64,000 nucleotides of DNA, taken from the NCBI GenBank assembly GCA_024734555.1, contig JANPWX010000080.1:329223-393222 (forward strand), in the 5' to 3' direction. Positions 1-10,825 of the stretch are shown piece by piece. Positions within the stretch are counted from its first letter, which is position 1. Every line of letters begins with the position of its first letter. Source of the DNA: Trochalopteron elliotii. Taxonomy: Eukaryota > Chordata > Aves > Passeriformes > Leiothrichidae. Both the position numbers and the translations under genes were made by a program. A model generated the notes under the pieces. That model had not been told where the DNA came from, made no database searches, and saw nothing but the letters and a program-made list of their open reading frames with translations.

Positions 1-690
1 GTAGCAGGGGGCGGAGGTGAGCGGAGCCGGGAGCGGGGCGGGCGGTGCAGCCTCCGCACGGAGCGGGGCCCGGAGGGACGGTGTCTGTGTGCCCGCCCGG
101 CGTGGCCGTGCCGCAGCCGGACCTGCGGGAGGGCAGCAGCCGCCGGAGGTCACTGGTCCCTTTAGTGGTGGGAGTTAAAGGCAGGCTTTTTTTGCTTTGC
201 ACGACAGATGTTTTAGCATTTCTCTGTCACCTAAAATAATACTTAGCAGGTCATACCTCGTTTTGCGATTGCTGAGAGGCCAGTGTGTTCGTAAACCTAA
301 ATTTGATTTTAGACACCATTTTGGGGGACATTTTGACAGTTTATAGTATTTAGAGGCTTATAGTTGAGGAAGTCTTTGAATATTTCTGAACATTGTTTCT
401 GGATTTGCTTCCCCTGACAATTTGACAGAACTTCTTAGAATCAGGAGATATTTGTTTATATTTCTTAAAGGATGTGTGTGTTTCTTCTCCTGTCCTGACC
501 AAAATACAGTAGAGAGATAAGCAAGGGTTGGTTTGTCAAGGCTTCTCCCACATACATAGGGCTACACAGACACACGTAATGTGCTGTCAGTTTAAGTAGA
601 TTTGTTTAAAAAGGTTCTTAGTTATTTTTATAGCATTTTTTAACGTAGTTTATCTGTCAATACCCTACTTTTATTTTACTCCTTTTCTAG
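1..690 (+). other. DNTTIP2: CpG-rich promoter tail and intron 1 (3' part) of DNTTIP2
   Basis: The first 150 or so bases are very GC- and CpG-rich, with a GC-box-like stretch near 32-46; the rest is AT-rich intron. The intron ends in a pyrimidine-rich acceptor, with AG at 689-690. No ATG suits the DNTTIP2 start here. The frame entering at 691 meets the TAG of the acceptor immediately upstream, so the exon with the start codon must lie before the window. A donor-like GGAG/GTGAGC at 16/17 exists, but the phase-0 frame leading to it has a stop at 2-4, so it cannot be the coding exon 1 end. Confidence 0.6.
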
Positions 691-2432
691 GTGGGATCTG
701 CTGAAATTAGTACTCCTGTGACTAGGAGGATGACTAGAAGAGCTAAATCAGTTCATAAGCCAGAGGTGATTCAGGAATGTCAGCTTGAACAGTTAGACCA
801 TGCAGAAATGAAATCAGATGTCAGTGGTAGCTCCGAGATGCAGATCACTAGGAATGAGAACACAGCTGTTCAGTCAGCACAATCAGTTGCTGAACCACAA
901 GTTGATGGTGACGTGTCAGAAGCAGAATCAAACTGCTCTTCTGTGTCTGGTTTCCAGACACCCTTGTTTGTAAGAGTAACACGAAGGCGACAAATTGTAA
1001 TTCCTTATCCACCAGATTCTGCTGACAAAAAAAGACATGACAATACAGCTTTTGTCAGTAAGTTAAGTAGGATTCTGGATGAGGATGATGTCTCTGAAGC
1101 CGAGTCTTGTTCCTCTGCTGTTTCTGGTGTCCAGATGCTTAACGTTCCCACAAGTACAAGGAGCAGACAAAGTAAAAAGAAATTGCAGCCACAGAGAGTT
1201 TGTGAAGCCCAGAGTGAAGATACTTCTGATGCAGAGTCATGTTGCCTCATTTCTCATGTGGAACCATCTGTCACTACCAAACGAATTACTAGGAGCATGC
1301 AAATGAAATCACAAGCAGAAAATACTAAGCAGACTGAGAAAAAAAATAGATTTGTTTCAGAAGATGAGAATTTAATTGAGGGTGTTATTGAATCTGAGCC
1401 CATTATAATTTCTGATTCTAGACCTACTGTAGATCTTGTCAGTGGCACAGAAGATGCTTCCACCCTCATTGACAGTAATAAAGAACCCAGTTCACCTAAA
1501 AGCAAATGTGCTTCCAAATGTGCTAATGCAACCCAGAGTGAAGACACAAACAAAGAGATTTTAAATGATGTGACATTCAGTCTTACAAAAACAAAACGAA
1601 GAGATACTAAATCACCTGTAAAAAAACAAAAAAAAAATACACAGTCTGTTGAGATAGACCATTCAGAAGCAGTATGTGGCCAAATACAAGATGACAGTAA
1701 AATACTTGCAAGGGAGGGGAGATTAGAGTGTGTGGCTGTTTCTTTGACTGACTGCATGAGTCCCAAACAATTTCTAGAATCCATAGGACAAGTAACACCA
1801 GATGAAAGTAAAAACATTCCAGAATGTGAAAGAGCAGATGCTGAGGCAGATGCACAGCAGTCTTTCTCCTGTGATGATAAATTAAAGAAGAGCAAGCAAA
1901 CTAGTGCAGTGAGCAGCCCATCAGAGGACGTGGCTGTTGCACAGACAACTGGAAGCATTGGTGCTCAGAAAAGCAGGGTGCTCAGAATTGGTGCAAACAG
2001 TGGTGACAACCAAACAAAAGAATTTGAGGTATCCCACAGCAGTGAAAAACCAAGCAGTGATAATTCCTCTGTTGCATTGTTTCTGAGCAGCAGTGACAGT
2101 GATGACTCTGAAAATAGTGATGTGGCAGACATAGATACAGTTGATGAGAATCTGTGTTATAGAAAGTCAGATGAGAGAACTCCTTCCCTCAAAAAATCTT
2201 TAGAAAGTGGCTCACTGCATGTTGATGGTCTTTTTGCAATTGATACTGAGCCTGGCATGAGTTCCAGCCAAAAATATTATCTGGATGATGTAGACCAAGA
2301 CAATGATGCTGAAAGTAAGCATGAAGGAAGTGAAAAAGATAAAGAATCAGACTTGGAAGAGGATGAAGAGGAATTGATAGATGAAGATGAAAAAGATGAA
2401 GATGATGATCTGTTGAAAAATAAGGCTGATAT
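691..2432 (+). CDS. DNTTIP2: DNTTIP2 large exon (exon 2)
   Basis: This single 1742-base exon codes for about 580 residues. It opens after a CTTTTCTAG acceptor and ends at AT/GTAAGT (phase 2). The codon at 691 is GTG and is not a start, because translation enters from the upstream exon. The exon holds several TR-R basic motifs (for example near residues 12-17 and VTRRRQ near 96-101), three SEAES motifs and the acidic run before the donor. Fast divergence outside these motifs is usual for this gene's N-terminal region. Confidence 0.93.
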
Positions 2433-5400
2433 GTAAGTATCTTGTTAGGAATAGCTAAAGAATCTGCATTTCATTTAAGCATATGCACATTAGAATATGC
2501 ACATTAAAAGCAGAATAAATAAGGGATTAGTCTCATCACGTGTCATGTTGCTGCAGAGAATCATTTTGCACGAATTATAAAATATGAGTATGGTCCATAA
2601 ATTTAGGTTTTGAGATGTTTTTCAGTTTTCACACGAACAGAACTGTGAAATTTTTTTTTGGCATCTGGGGGCCTTATACATGTTCAGCTTAAAAAACAAT
2701 GTGAAACTGTATTAAACTGGTCAGGCTGACTGAATTGGTTATTCAGGTCACAGTTTTGTTAATTTTTTTTTTTTCTGGTTGGAATGCAGATAACAAAAGG
2801 TCCAGTGAGTTCCTTACATATTGCCTGATTAGACCATGCTTTTTAAACAGTTGCATATAACTCTGTGTGTCAGTTCTTGCTGTGCTGTGGATGGTGACAC
2901 TTCAGGTGAAACTTAGCATGGAATCAGAGTAATTTAGGTGGAGTGATACTTCTTGAATTCTTGTAGTCCAGCTACTGCAAAAATCCCTTCTTATATTTAA
3001 AGCATAATACACTTTTAGGTTGGATAAACAAATCTTAATCTAGTAAAAACCTTCAGGTAGGCCAGAAGTCTTGGCTAAGAAAACAGCCAAACATTCAGTA
3101 TGAAGGCCTTATTATACAAGATTAGTGGCAGTTTCATAGAAAGTTGTTAAAGGGCTTGAATTAATAAGCATTCAAGCTACAGTAAGTATCTGCTGTACCT
3201 TTTTAGATATTACCAACTTTTCACCATTGTAGTTTAGAGCTTTTAAACATTCTTGTCGTGAAAAACAGCCATTGTACATTGTTTGTGGATACATTCCTTT
3301 GGCTGCCTGAATGAAGCAATGAAACAATTGTGAACATACTAACTTTGAAATTTCATAGAACCATCAGGGCTCTGAGCCATTGACCACGACCCTCTGGATG
3401 CAACTATCCAACCACTTTCTTATCCAAGTTTAGTGACTTTGTTCCTAGTATGGTTATACAGACAAGGACTTAAACATTCCTACAGTGAATTCTAGTTTCT
3501 TCATACTTCTTATTAAGAGTTACAGTATTTTTACCACCAGTTTGTTGGGTTTTTTTCTCTTTAGCTAGCAAGCTTGTCAGTGTATAGAAGGATGCTGGTC
3601 ATGAGTTCTTCTGGCAAGATTAAACAAATTTAAGAATTCAGTGATACATAAGGTAATAATATCTAAGATGAGAGTCCACCATTAGAGATAATATGAAAGA
3701 TTTGATTCCACAAGTATTTTTTAATAATAAGTCTTATTTCATATAATGGCATGAATCCCCCCACACCTGTCATTTCAGGTTTACATAATCTAGATAACAA
3801 GACATAAAATCATTGCAGAACTGAACCTAATTGGGAAGTATAAGAAAAATATTTTTTTCTGTTCATCTTCCTCAGAGGACAATAGAAGGTTTAGCTGCAT
3901 GCGTGTTACAATGTTCTAATTATTAACTGTTTCTCCTTTAGTTTACATCTTTCCAGTAGCATAGACCCTGGGTTGAATGTCAAGAAGCTTGGAGGTTTAT
4001 ATATCAGTTTTGATGCAAAAAATCAGAAACCTAGATCAAATGTAATTGAACCACTGAAGGAGAAGAAGAAGGACCAGGTAATGTGTTTACAATTATTCAG
4101 CTATCTGTGACTACAGTAGCACGAAGGTGTTAATCTAAGGTTGGTTTGTTTGATTTTAAAGAAGAATCCTTTTCACAGTTCATTGAGAATGTACATTCTT
4201 TTTGACCGAAGTGTGGTTTTACGTTTGCTTTTCATGGTGAAAGTTCAAATATACCTGACTTTTCAGAAACTGAAAAACAGTGCAAATTCTAGCATTAACT
4301 TGTAAAAGAAAACGAAGTTGATTATACCTGGAGTTTTGCCTAGTGATACACAAGCCTAAAGTCTGCTGATAAGATATTTAGTCCGTAGCCAGAATAAATT
4401 CTAATAAATGAAAGTCTATACCCTAGTATAGACTTAGCAGTTTTTTTCAAAAGCAGCCTTTGAAATCAAGGGAATGTGTTATTTTTGTTGAGACTCTTTT
4501 CTTTGGCTTATCCCTGATACTCCTCTTTACTCCAGAGGGTTTGCTGTCTCACATCCTCCAGAGCACGAGCTGCTTTCTGTCGTTGTCGGGTGCTCTCTTT
4601 TGAGGATGCTTACTTACCACTCGTGTATTGCATTAGAGTGCTTGCTTAGATTCTGCATGATTCCTTCAGTAGGTTCTGTAAATACAGTTAAGCAGTAAAA
4701 TTTGTATCAGTGAAGTGGCTCTCTAATGTTCAAAAAAATCATTACAGCTCTTGCAGAAGAGTGTAATAACTCCAGACTTTGAAAGAAAGGAATGTGTCCC
4801 ACCCTACAGGGAATCTCTTCACCAGCTAAAGAAACAGCGCAGGGTAAGTGAAGAGCTGCCTCACATAACGAAACAAGCTGTGCTAGAAAGCTGCATGCTG
4901 GGACTATGTGCATATCCAGGCCTCACTGGAAATTGAGTGATGAGCTGCAATTTAGTGTCTTGAGCTGTCCTGTGCAAAGACATCCTTTCAGTCACCAGCA
5001 CAGTGAAGTGAATGGTTATATGCTCAGTACAAATCTGTCGTTGATGCAGTGCTCTTTTCTAATAGTGGTCATAGAATACGTGTTTTAAGGGTACATGTTT
5101 ACATTCTAAATGCTTTATCTGTCTTTTGTAGGGAGGAGTTCCCTTTTCTGTCCTGTCCTAGTTACTGCATGCAAATTCATTGTTCTTGGTATTGCATCCT
5201 AGGCAGAACGAGAGAAAACAACAGGTGATGGCTGGTTTGGTATGAAAGCCCCAGAAATCACAAGTGAACTGAAAAATGATCTTAAAGTTTTGAAGATGAG
5301 AGCTTCACTGGACCCTAAGCATTTCTATAAGAAAAATGATAGAGATGGTCTCCCCAAGTACTTCCAGGTAAGGAAGCAGCAGAAGGTGGTATTGCACTGC

Positions 5401-7563
5401 TGAAGTTTTGAACAGCCCTTTAAGGATAGCAAATTGTGCCTATTTAGTAGGTAGTTTCTATGTTCATTTAATTTCCTATCTTAATTATTAAAGTGTTTTG
5501 ATTACTTGGCTGGAGTTTGCAACTATTTAACTTCGTGTTACATACATGCTATTGATGTTTTTAGCTTTGGCTGATCTCTTAAAAGTGAACAAATATCTTA
5601 CTGAATCCATGTTTTGAACCCTTGGAGGACTAGATTTTCACTGCTTTTTTGGAGTACTGGCCTTTCTAAACAAGTGTGTCGAAAATAATTGGCTTCTGTG
5701 TTCTTACTATCTAATACAGTTTAAATGGAGACAGCTACCTTTGTGATAAGCTGAAATTTTTGCTAGTTTTAGCTCTCAGCTTTGAAATGGTTTGCATCAA
5801 TAAAAATTACTACGGAAAACTGTACAATCTTGAAGCTCAGGCCTTCCTCTCTGCACTGTGCAAGGACACCAGAAGGGACTCTGCATACAAAACAGGACAT
5901 ATTCATTTTGGTATTTTGCACTCTAATTAAGCAGCTGTCATTCTCATCTGCTCTGTAGGTGTCTTCACACTTGTTGCTGCGGATTAAAAAAAAAAAAGAC
6001 AAAATAATCCACATCTTGCTGTTCATGTACAGTAAGAAAGTTTTCATTTTTGTTTCCTAGGTTGGAACTGTAGTTGATTCTCCCATAGACTTTTACCACA
6101 GTCGAATCCCTAAGAAACAGAGGAAGAGAACAATTGTGGAAGAGTTGCTAGCAGATTCAGAGTTCAGAAGGTATTTAAATGTAGTTTTGTAATTCTAATA
6201 TCCCTTGTAAAAGAGGAGTATTTTTAACTCTGTACCCTTTTTTGGTTTTATTCAGCTTGTAGGGTGGTTTTTTATACTTTAAAGAAAAGTTTTTAGTCTT
6301 TTAGCACTTCCATAGTACTGCCATTTAGAAGGTCTAAGGAACCTTTATCTGAGGGAATAATTAGACTGAGATATTGTATATTTCATCTTCATTAAAGGGT
6401 TTTATCCAGCTTCAGTCATCACTGTTGGCAGCCCTCGTAAAGCCTGATTATTTTTTCTTGGCATAATTGATAGAAAAGAACAGCCTGTGTAATTCTGTGA
6501 ATGTTGATATTGTTTCATTTTGTAAATACATCAGTCTGCCACCTGTCATGGAAATCAAAATTGTGCTAGAAGATTTCCTTGAAGATTATGATCAGATTAA
6601 TTAATGTCTGCATAGCGTACAGTTGTTGGAGTAGATCATTTAGGTTGTCCATTTTGGTATTGGTTATTACATGATGTTAACCTGCACTTCTCTTTCTCAC
6701 ATAATGACATGAAGTACTGCATGATTTGGGATTATAGAGTTAATTTTGTCAGACTTGTAAATTAACTATAGTGTTGGGAAGGCAGGTTACTGTATCTATT
6801 TCTTAAGAAGTTTTCTGGTTTGACCTGATTTATTAGGTATTTATTAGAAAGTAGTTTTAAAAATTAATGTATTTGAAATTTGATCAGTTAATTTATATTG
6901 TGGCTAATTAAGGGGTTTAATCATATACTTCAGCATTAGTGAGGTTTTGGTGTTGCATTTAAAGTCTCAGCACTGCTCAGTGTGTGTCTCATACTCATTG
7001 CTAAAGGTATGTAAGAGTCTGTGTTAGAGGAGCTGGCAACTCACATTCAGCAGTTTCCTTGCTCGATGTTTAGTATTCACCTCATCTCAGTTTTCTGTCT
7101 GAAGTACAGTAAGATTCATTATCTTGAGTGTGGTGAGAAGGCACTATAAAAGTGGGTGTAATTTCTTCATGGTATTGTCAGAATTGTTGAGTCTTCCCCT
7201 TACGAGCAGTAGCAGTGTTTCAGCAAACTGTCCAAAATTAATTACAAAATTCAATAGAATTTACTTGCAAATCAAAATTACTTGCATTTATCATTGATCC
7301 AACTGTTGATTCCCCTTTACTTATGCATAAGTGTCTAAATCAAAGAATCTGATTTAGAAAACATGAGAAAACTCAGTTTGGCAAATAATGTGCATAGAGT
7401 ACTGTCCATGTTATCTTTTCTTGAACTTTGGTTTGCCATGCTTAAAAGTAAATTATCTATTTTGTTCAGATATAATAAAAAGAAGTATCAGGAGATCATG
7501 AGTGAAAAAGCAGCTTTTGCAGCAGGGAAGAGGAATCGGAAGAAGAAGAAATTTCACAATTAA
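691..7563 (+). CDS. DNTTIP2: DNTTIP2, Fcf2-domain nucleolar protein (six exons, 5' coding exon outside window)
   Basis: Spliced CDS: 691-2432, 3942-4077, 4748-4843, 5203-5367, 6061-6170, 7470-7563. Together they give 780 visible residues plus a stop; the human protein is about 756 residues, as I recall. All introns are GT-AG and phases match (2, 0, 0, 0, 2). The first two thirds are low-complexity Ser/Glu/Lys sequence with three SEAES-type motifs at residues 74, 133 and 177 and an acidic tract near 555-577. The C-terminal part carries the Fcf2 domain (about 666-765), with GWFGMKAPE, the KKNDRDG and FYHSRIPKKQRKRTIVEELL stretches, and a basic KKKKF tail. The Fcf2 family acts in pre-rRNA processing in the nucleolus (yeast Fcf2 in the small-subunit processome). 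The vertebrate protein is also known as TdIF2, a partner of terminal deoxynucleotidyltransferase and a chromatin-linked coregulator. Identification is by recalled similarity to the human protein and is firm for the C-terminal half. Confidence 0.95.
3353..3480 (-). mobile_element. CR1 LINE relic
   Basis: The stretch with TGAGCCATTGACCACGACCC, CTGGATGCAACTATCCAACC and TTCTTATCCA resembles, from memory, the minus-strand text of bird CR1 elements. In those, the equivalent words are followed by a TTTAGAGACAAGGA-like phrase; a degraded version (ACAGACAAGGACTT) follows here. It is old and has no open frame. Confidence 0.5.
3942..4077 (+). CDS. DNTTIP2: DNTTIP2 exon 3
   Basis: The acceptor is TCTCCTTTAG and the donor CAG/GTAATG. 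The exon completes the split Ile codon, then codes for LHLSSSIDPG and KKLGGLYISF, matching the human segment with the same order of motifs. It ends in phase 0 after a Lys-rich EKKKDQ. Confidence 0.93.
4748..4843 (+). CDS. DNTTIP2: DNTTIP2 exon 4
   Basis: This 32-codon exon lies between ATTACAG and AGG/GTAAGT. It codes for LLQKSVITPDFERKECVPPY and then a Gln/Lys-rich end. The VITPDF and VPPY motifs are conserved in the human protein just ahead of the Fcf2 domain. Reading on past the donor reaches a stop at 4933-4935, so the longer open frame here is not the real exon. Confidence 0.93.
5203..5367 (+). CDS. DNTTIP2: DNTTIP2 exon 5 (start of Fcf2 domain)
   Basis: This 55-codon exon has acceptor GCATCCTAG and donor CAG/GTAAGG. 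It contains the Fcf2 signature GDGWFGMKAPEIT, the LKNDLKVLKMR helix and FYKKNDRDG. This is the most conserved part of the protein. Confidence 0.95.
6061..6170 (+). CDS. DNTTIP2: DNTTIP2 exon 6 (Fcf2 domain)
   Basis: The acceptor is TTTCCTAG and the donor AG/GTATTT (phase 2). It codes for VGTVVDSP, then FYHSRIPKKQRKRTIVEELL and ADSEFR, the basic second half of the Fcf2 domain. The donor is weaker than the others in this gene (GTATTT), but phase and similarity fix it. Confidence 0.94.
7470..7563 (+). CDS. DNTTIP2: DNTTIP2 last coding exon
   Basis: The acceptor is TTTTGTTCAG. The exon completes the split Arg codon and codes for YNKKKYQEIMSEKAA, then a very basic RNRKKKKFHN end and TAA at 7561-7563. 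The basic tail is a plausible nucleolar localisation signal. Confidence 0.94.
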
Positions 7564-8190
7564 GAATTGAAGAAAAATACCAAGCTCAAACAACTTATTT
7601 GTTATAAAACTTTCTTACAGAATGCTTTGGTTGTGGTGTTTTGTTTGTTTGGGTTTTTTTTAAGATTGCAGGATGTGTAAATTGACATTTAGGGAAATTC
7701 TTGCCATGAGAGTTTGCTAGGAAGCTTTAGCAAATTATCAGGTGTCTCAATTTAAATTAATTTAAATTTTAAAATTGCTTTTTATTTTAAATAATATTTG
7801 TGTAAAGAGAAAATTATATGAAAGCATATTGCTAAATCTGAGTACAAAATTCAGCTTCACAGATGGTGGTCTTCTCAGGCTTCAGACTTCACATCAGTTA
7901 ATTAGGAAATTCAGTTTAAAGTTATACATGTAATTCATCTTGGCACATATTGTGTGCCAGAATATTTTCCATGACTTGTCAGAGGTGCTGTTGGCCAAAA
8001 TTGTAATGAAAGGTATTGAAAAATGGTTTGGTTGTGAAGGGTTCATTTCAACACTGACCATTATAGTATAGAGAATATCCTGGAATTCAGTGCCTACACA
8101 TATGTTTTTATATTTATGTGTGTATATATTATTATATATATATTATTTAGAAGATTAAAATTACATATTATTTAATAAATAACTAATACT
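7564..8190 (+). other. DNTTIP2: Probable DNTTIP2 3'UTR with poly(A) signal at 8174
   Basis: AT-rich sequence follows the stop codon. The first canonical AATAAA is at 8174-8179, preceded by ATTAAA at 8154-8159. Further AATAAA copies lie at 8938-8943 and 9079-9084. Which one is used cannot be told from sequence. The stretch 8098-8185 is nearly pure A/T with TATA repeats. Confidence 0.45.
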
Positions 8191-10249
8191 TATATGTAAA
8201 AAAATTAATGATCATATTTTGCATTTATTAATTTTTACAATTTGATTATTGTCTAATGATATTTTTGGAAATAGCTTAACATTGGCATCCATCATCTAGG
8301 GTGTGGTGTGCAGATTGTGTCTGTTAGCTGACTCGGAGTAGCTCAGGGTGAACAGATGGTGTGAGTCTGGAAGGGCTCTGCTGCCACTGTAGAGCCAGAG
8401 ATGTCATCAGCTCAGTTCCCCTTTGTGATTGTCAGAACTGCTCTGGTGTTTGGTTGGTTTTTAATGACTGGGTCATTTTATTGCTGTTACGATTAGTGTA
8501 ACTTAGTTACTGCCCTGAGGTAGCAGAAAAGATGGATAATAGAAGAAATTAAACTGGCACTACATTGTCTTAGGTGGATGGGGTGATTAGGTTCAAGTCA
8601 CTATCAAAGGACCAGTGGTTGATTGTTTCCTTACCACAAGAACACTGAATTTTAAAGGTCACAGATCTTAAGCAAGAAGTGCTTAACTATGTTCTTGACT
8701 AATGTTTAACCATCAAGTTTTCTACCCAGAAGTAGTTCTTTTAAGAATTAGTTATTTATGTTGAAATTACCATCGTGGTATATGTTAAGCACTAACTGAA
8801 GCTTGAAGGAAATTTTCCTCAGATCCTTTGGGGTGTTTTTTATCATTCCAAAGTGGCCATAATGTTTTACTACCAGAAACAGACAGGAATCTTGAGTGCT
8901 TAAAAAGTCTTCACCGCTTGGAGATGAATGGTGTCAAAATAAAGTGAATTCATTGGGAAATACTAAACAAGTACAAGTAGAACCACCTGTCCCCAGGTCT
9001 CAGTTAATATGCACAGGCTATTTTAATGCAATGATATTTATGCCAATATCTCAATTCCCAGTAAATGATAAAAAAGCCAATAAAAACCAACTATGGTGTC
9101 TTGTTCTCTGGCTGAGACATGGAAGCACAAAAAAAATAATACTGAACACTGAGAAAGAAACAAGACACCACAGTAGTCGTTCTGTTGCATCCTGGGGTGT
9201 TCAAGTGCACCTTTGGAGATGCAGCATGTGAGTCTGAAAGACTTAAAAAAAGAGAAATGCAAGCTGTGGTGTTACACAGCAAGCAGCAACTCTGTGCCTG
9301 TTGCTCAGGCTGTTCAGTAGCTACAGAAGTTACTTCATGTGCAGCATAGCTAGAAAGGGATTTGGTTTGTGTTCTATATCCTTTCCCTTCCTTTGATTCT
9401 TCTAATCCCTTCTGTTTTGTCCCATGCTGTGGCCAGCAGTGTTCTGTGCAGACAGGGTGGCATGTGCTGGGTGTTCCCAGGGCGGCAGGGTGGCACTTGC
9501 AGGCTGTGTTGGCCGGCTGTGCCCATCACCTTTGCTTGTGCCTCAGCCTGTCTTAGATCAGGCACTGCACAGAGCACCTTTCCTTACCCACCGGTGTACA
9601 GCACAGACAGATGGGCTTTGAAACTGACATAAAGTTTAAGGTGCTGGAGAGATTAAAACCCAAATGCACCCGTGCTTACTAGAGTTCTCTGACAACATAT
9701 AAAAACTCTGTTGAAGCTTTGCCTATGAATTACCAGAAGTATTTTCTTTTAATGGCAGAAATATTTGTGCTAATTTGTAATTCTGCCTTCTGTAACATCA
9801 CTGACTGTGATGGTTAATGTGCCTGATGGTGTGTTTCATTTTCAGATTTTCCTTTATTGTTTTTAAATAAGCATTATTACAGTTGGAAAGTTACACCTGC
9901 AGGATTAAAAATAATTTATTAAGAAAACGCCACAATTTTAATAATTCAGGAATAATGAATCAGATTAATTAGTTCCATTCTGAGAAAAATCAAGGTGGTT
10001 TGTTTACTGCTGCTACTGTTTTGTTTTACCACCTATTTTGATTGCTGTAATTAAAATGGTTCTTCATCTTCTATCTGTTAGTAAGTTAGAAAAGATGGTG
10101 TTAATTCCGGTGTTCGTCGGCTGCAGTTTGTGGGCTTGCTTCATTACTTGAAAGCAACCAGAACTGTATCACGGTGACCCGTTGTAACTGAAGTGCCTCC
10201 AGGAAAGACAAAGTCTTGGTTTTTCCAGTAAAATGACTTTCCGCAGACT
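8191..10249. other. Intergenic DNA between DNTTIP2 and BCAR3
   Basis: I see no gene here. Open frames up to 111 codons (8896-9231) show no recognisable domain or coding signature. A locally GC-richer patch lies at 9425-9615 (CCAGGGCGGCAGGGTGGCAC and similar) without an obvious function. Confidence 0.6.
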
Positions 10250-10330
10250 GTCGTGGAAGCGTAGCGGCCCCACGGGGCTGGCTGTCGGTTCTGACCGTTC
10301 TGGCGGAGCTCGGGCCGGGCGAGCAGGAGC

Positions 10331-10452
10331 AGAGCCCTTCTCCCGCTGCCCGAGGGCGGCAGGGCCGGGAGGAGGAGAGCAGAGCCCTTCTCCCGCTGCC
10401 TAAAGGCGGCAGGGCCGGGAAAAGGAGAGAGAACCCTTGTCCTGCTCCGCCT
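10331..10452 (+). repeat. 50-base tandem repeat in CpG island, about 2.5 copies
   Basis: AGAGCCCTTCTCCCGCTGCC at 10331 recurs exactly 50 bases later at 10381. Both copies are followed by a GGCGGCAGGGCCGGGA stretch; they differ mainly at CGAG versus TAAA. A third, partial and diverged copy (GAACCCTTGTCCTGCTCCGC) starts at 10431. Confidence 0.85.
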
Positions 10453-10636
10453 TCTCGCTGGCGGCGAGGAAGCTTCGTGTCGCTGGGCCGAGCGGACGGC
10501 AGGTTCGGTCAGGGGCGGCTGTGGCCGCCCGCTTCCAGCGTTCCCCAGACCGCCAGGCACGGCGGGAGGCGGGCCCGGAGAGCCTCGCTGACGGGAGAAG
10601 GGCCAGGCCGGCGCACCGGCTACCTGCGGCGGTGAG
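10450..10636 (+). other. BCAR3: Candidate non-coding first exon of BCAR3 (upstream promoter)
   Basis: The end is set by the donor GGTGAG/GTAAGA at 10636/10637; the start is only a guess inside the CpG island. It would splice to the acceptor at 38434/38435. Because that exon has a stop just before its ATG, the first exon would be 5'UTR whatever its frame. No transcript evidence is available here. Confidence 0.4.
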
Positions 10637-10725
10637 GTAAGAGACGGGAGAGCGCGGGGGAGACATTTCCGCCAAAAAGGCGTAGGGGGCGGGGAAAATT
10701 TATTAAAAAAAAAAAAACCAAGAAG

Positions 10726-10730
10726 AAAAA
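10726..10730 (-). terminator. Pol III terminator of tRNA-Arg(TCT)
   Basis: Five T on the minus strand lie nine bases past the tRNA 3' end. A longer back-up T12-13 run lies further on at about 10705-10717. Confidence 0.7.
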
Positions 10731-10739
10731 GAGAAGACA

Positions 10740-10825
10740 CGACTCCGCCGGGACTCGAACCCGGAACCTTTGAATCCCTTCAACCCTCTAGAAGTCCAAT
10801 GCGCTATCCATTGCGCCACGGAGCC
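10740..10825 (-). tRNA. tRNA-Arg (anticodon TCT), with a 13-base intron
   Basis: Read on the minus strand, the gene starts GGCTCCGTGGCGCAATGGAT and ends CCCGGCGGAGTCG. The acceptor stem GGCTCCG pairs with CGGAGTC, and the last G is the discriminator base. The A box (TGGCGCAATGG) is at 10808-10818 and the B box (GGTTCGAGTCC) at 10751-10761. The anticodon TCT occupies 10792-10790 and reads AGA. A 13-base intron, GAGGGTTGAAGGG, fills 10788-10776, directly after base 37 as in all nuclear tRNA introns; without it the loop is CTTCTAA closed by TTGGA/TTCAA. A T5 run at 10730-10726 (minus strand) just past the 3' end is the probable Pol III terminator. The same tRNA lies beside BCAR3 and DNTTIP2 in human, as I recall, so this is a syntenic copy and not a stray retro-copy. 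Confidence 0.97.

Larger units (their letters stand above)
2433..7469 (+). other. DNTTIP2 introns 2-6
   Basis: The five introns are 2433-3941, 4078-4747, 4844-5202, 5368-6060 and 6171-7469, all AT-rich. Intron 2 holds a CR1-like relic (3353-3480). No further exon, and no C/D-box snoRNA that I could pick out by eye, is visible in them. Confidence 0.7.
10250..10700 (+). promoter_or_regulatory. BCAR3: CpG island, probable upstream promoter of BCAR3
   Basis: GC and CpG density rise sharply from about 10260 and fall after 10695. It contains a 50-base tandem repeat (10331-10450), an E2F-like TTTCCGCCAAAA at 10666-10677 and a GGGGGCGGGG GC box at about 10684-10693. A good splice donor, GGTGAG/GTAAGA, at 10636/10637 points to plus-strand transcription toward BCAR3. 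DNTTIP2 has its own CpG-rich start at the window edge, so this island is best assigned to BCAR3. Confidence 0.65.

Noticed and set aside
691..693. GTG at 691 as the start codon of DNTTIP2
   Set aside because: It follows directly on a splice acceptor, and vertebrate DNTTIP2 starts in an upstream exon outside the window.
1254..1958. 234-codon minus-strand frame opposite DNTTIP2
   Set aside because: It is a shadow of the large DNTTIP2 exon, whose plus-strand frame has clear similarity to the human protein.
7363..7563. 66-codon frame read as a complete small protein
   Set aside because: Only the part from 7470 is real; it is the last DNTTIP2 exon behind an acceptor, and the upstream part is intron.
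10144..10740. 198-codon minus-strand frame across the first CpG island
   Set aside because: It is a composition effect of GC-rich promoter DNA; it crosses the tandem repeat and the exon donor and shows no family features.
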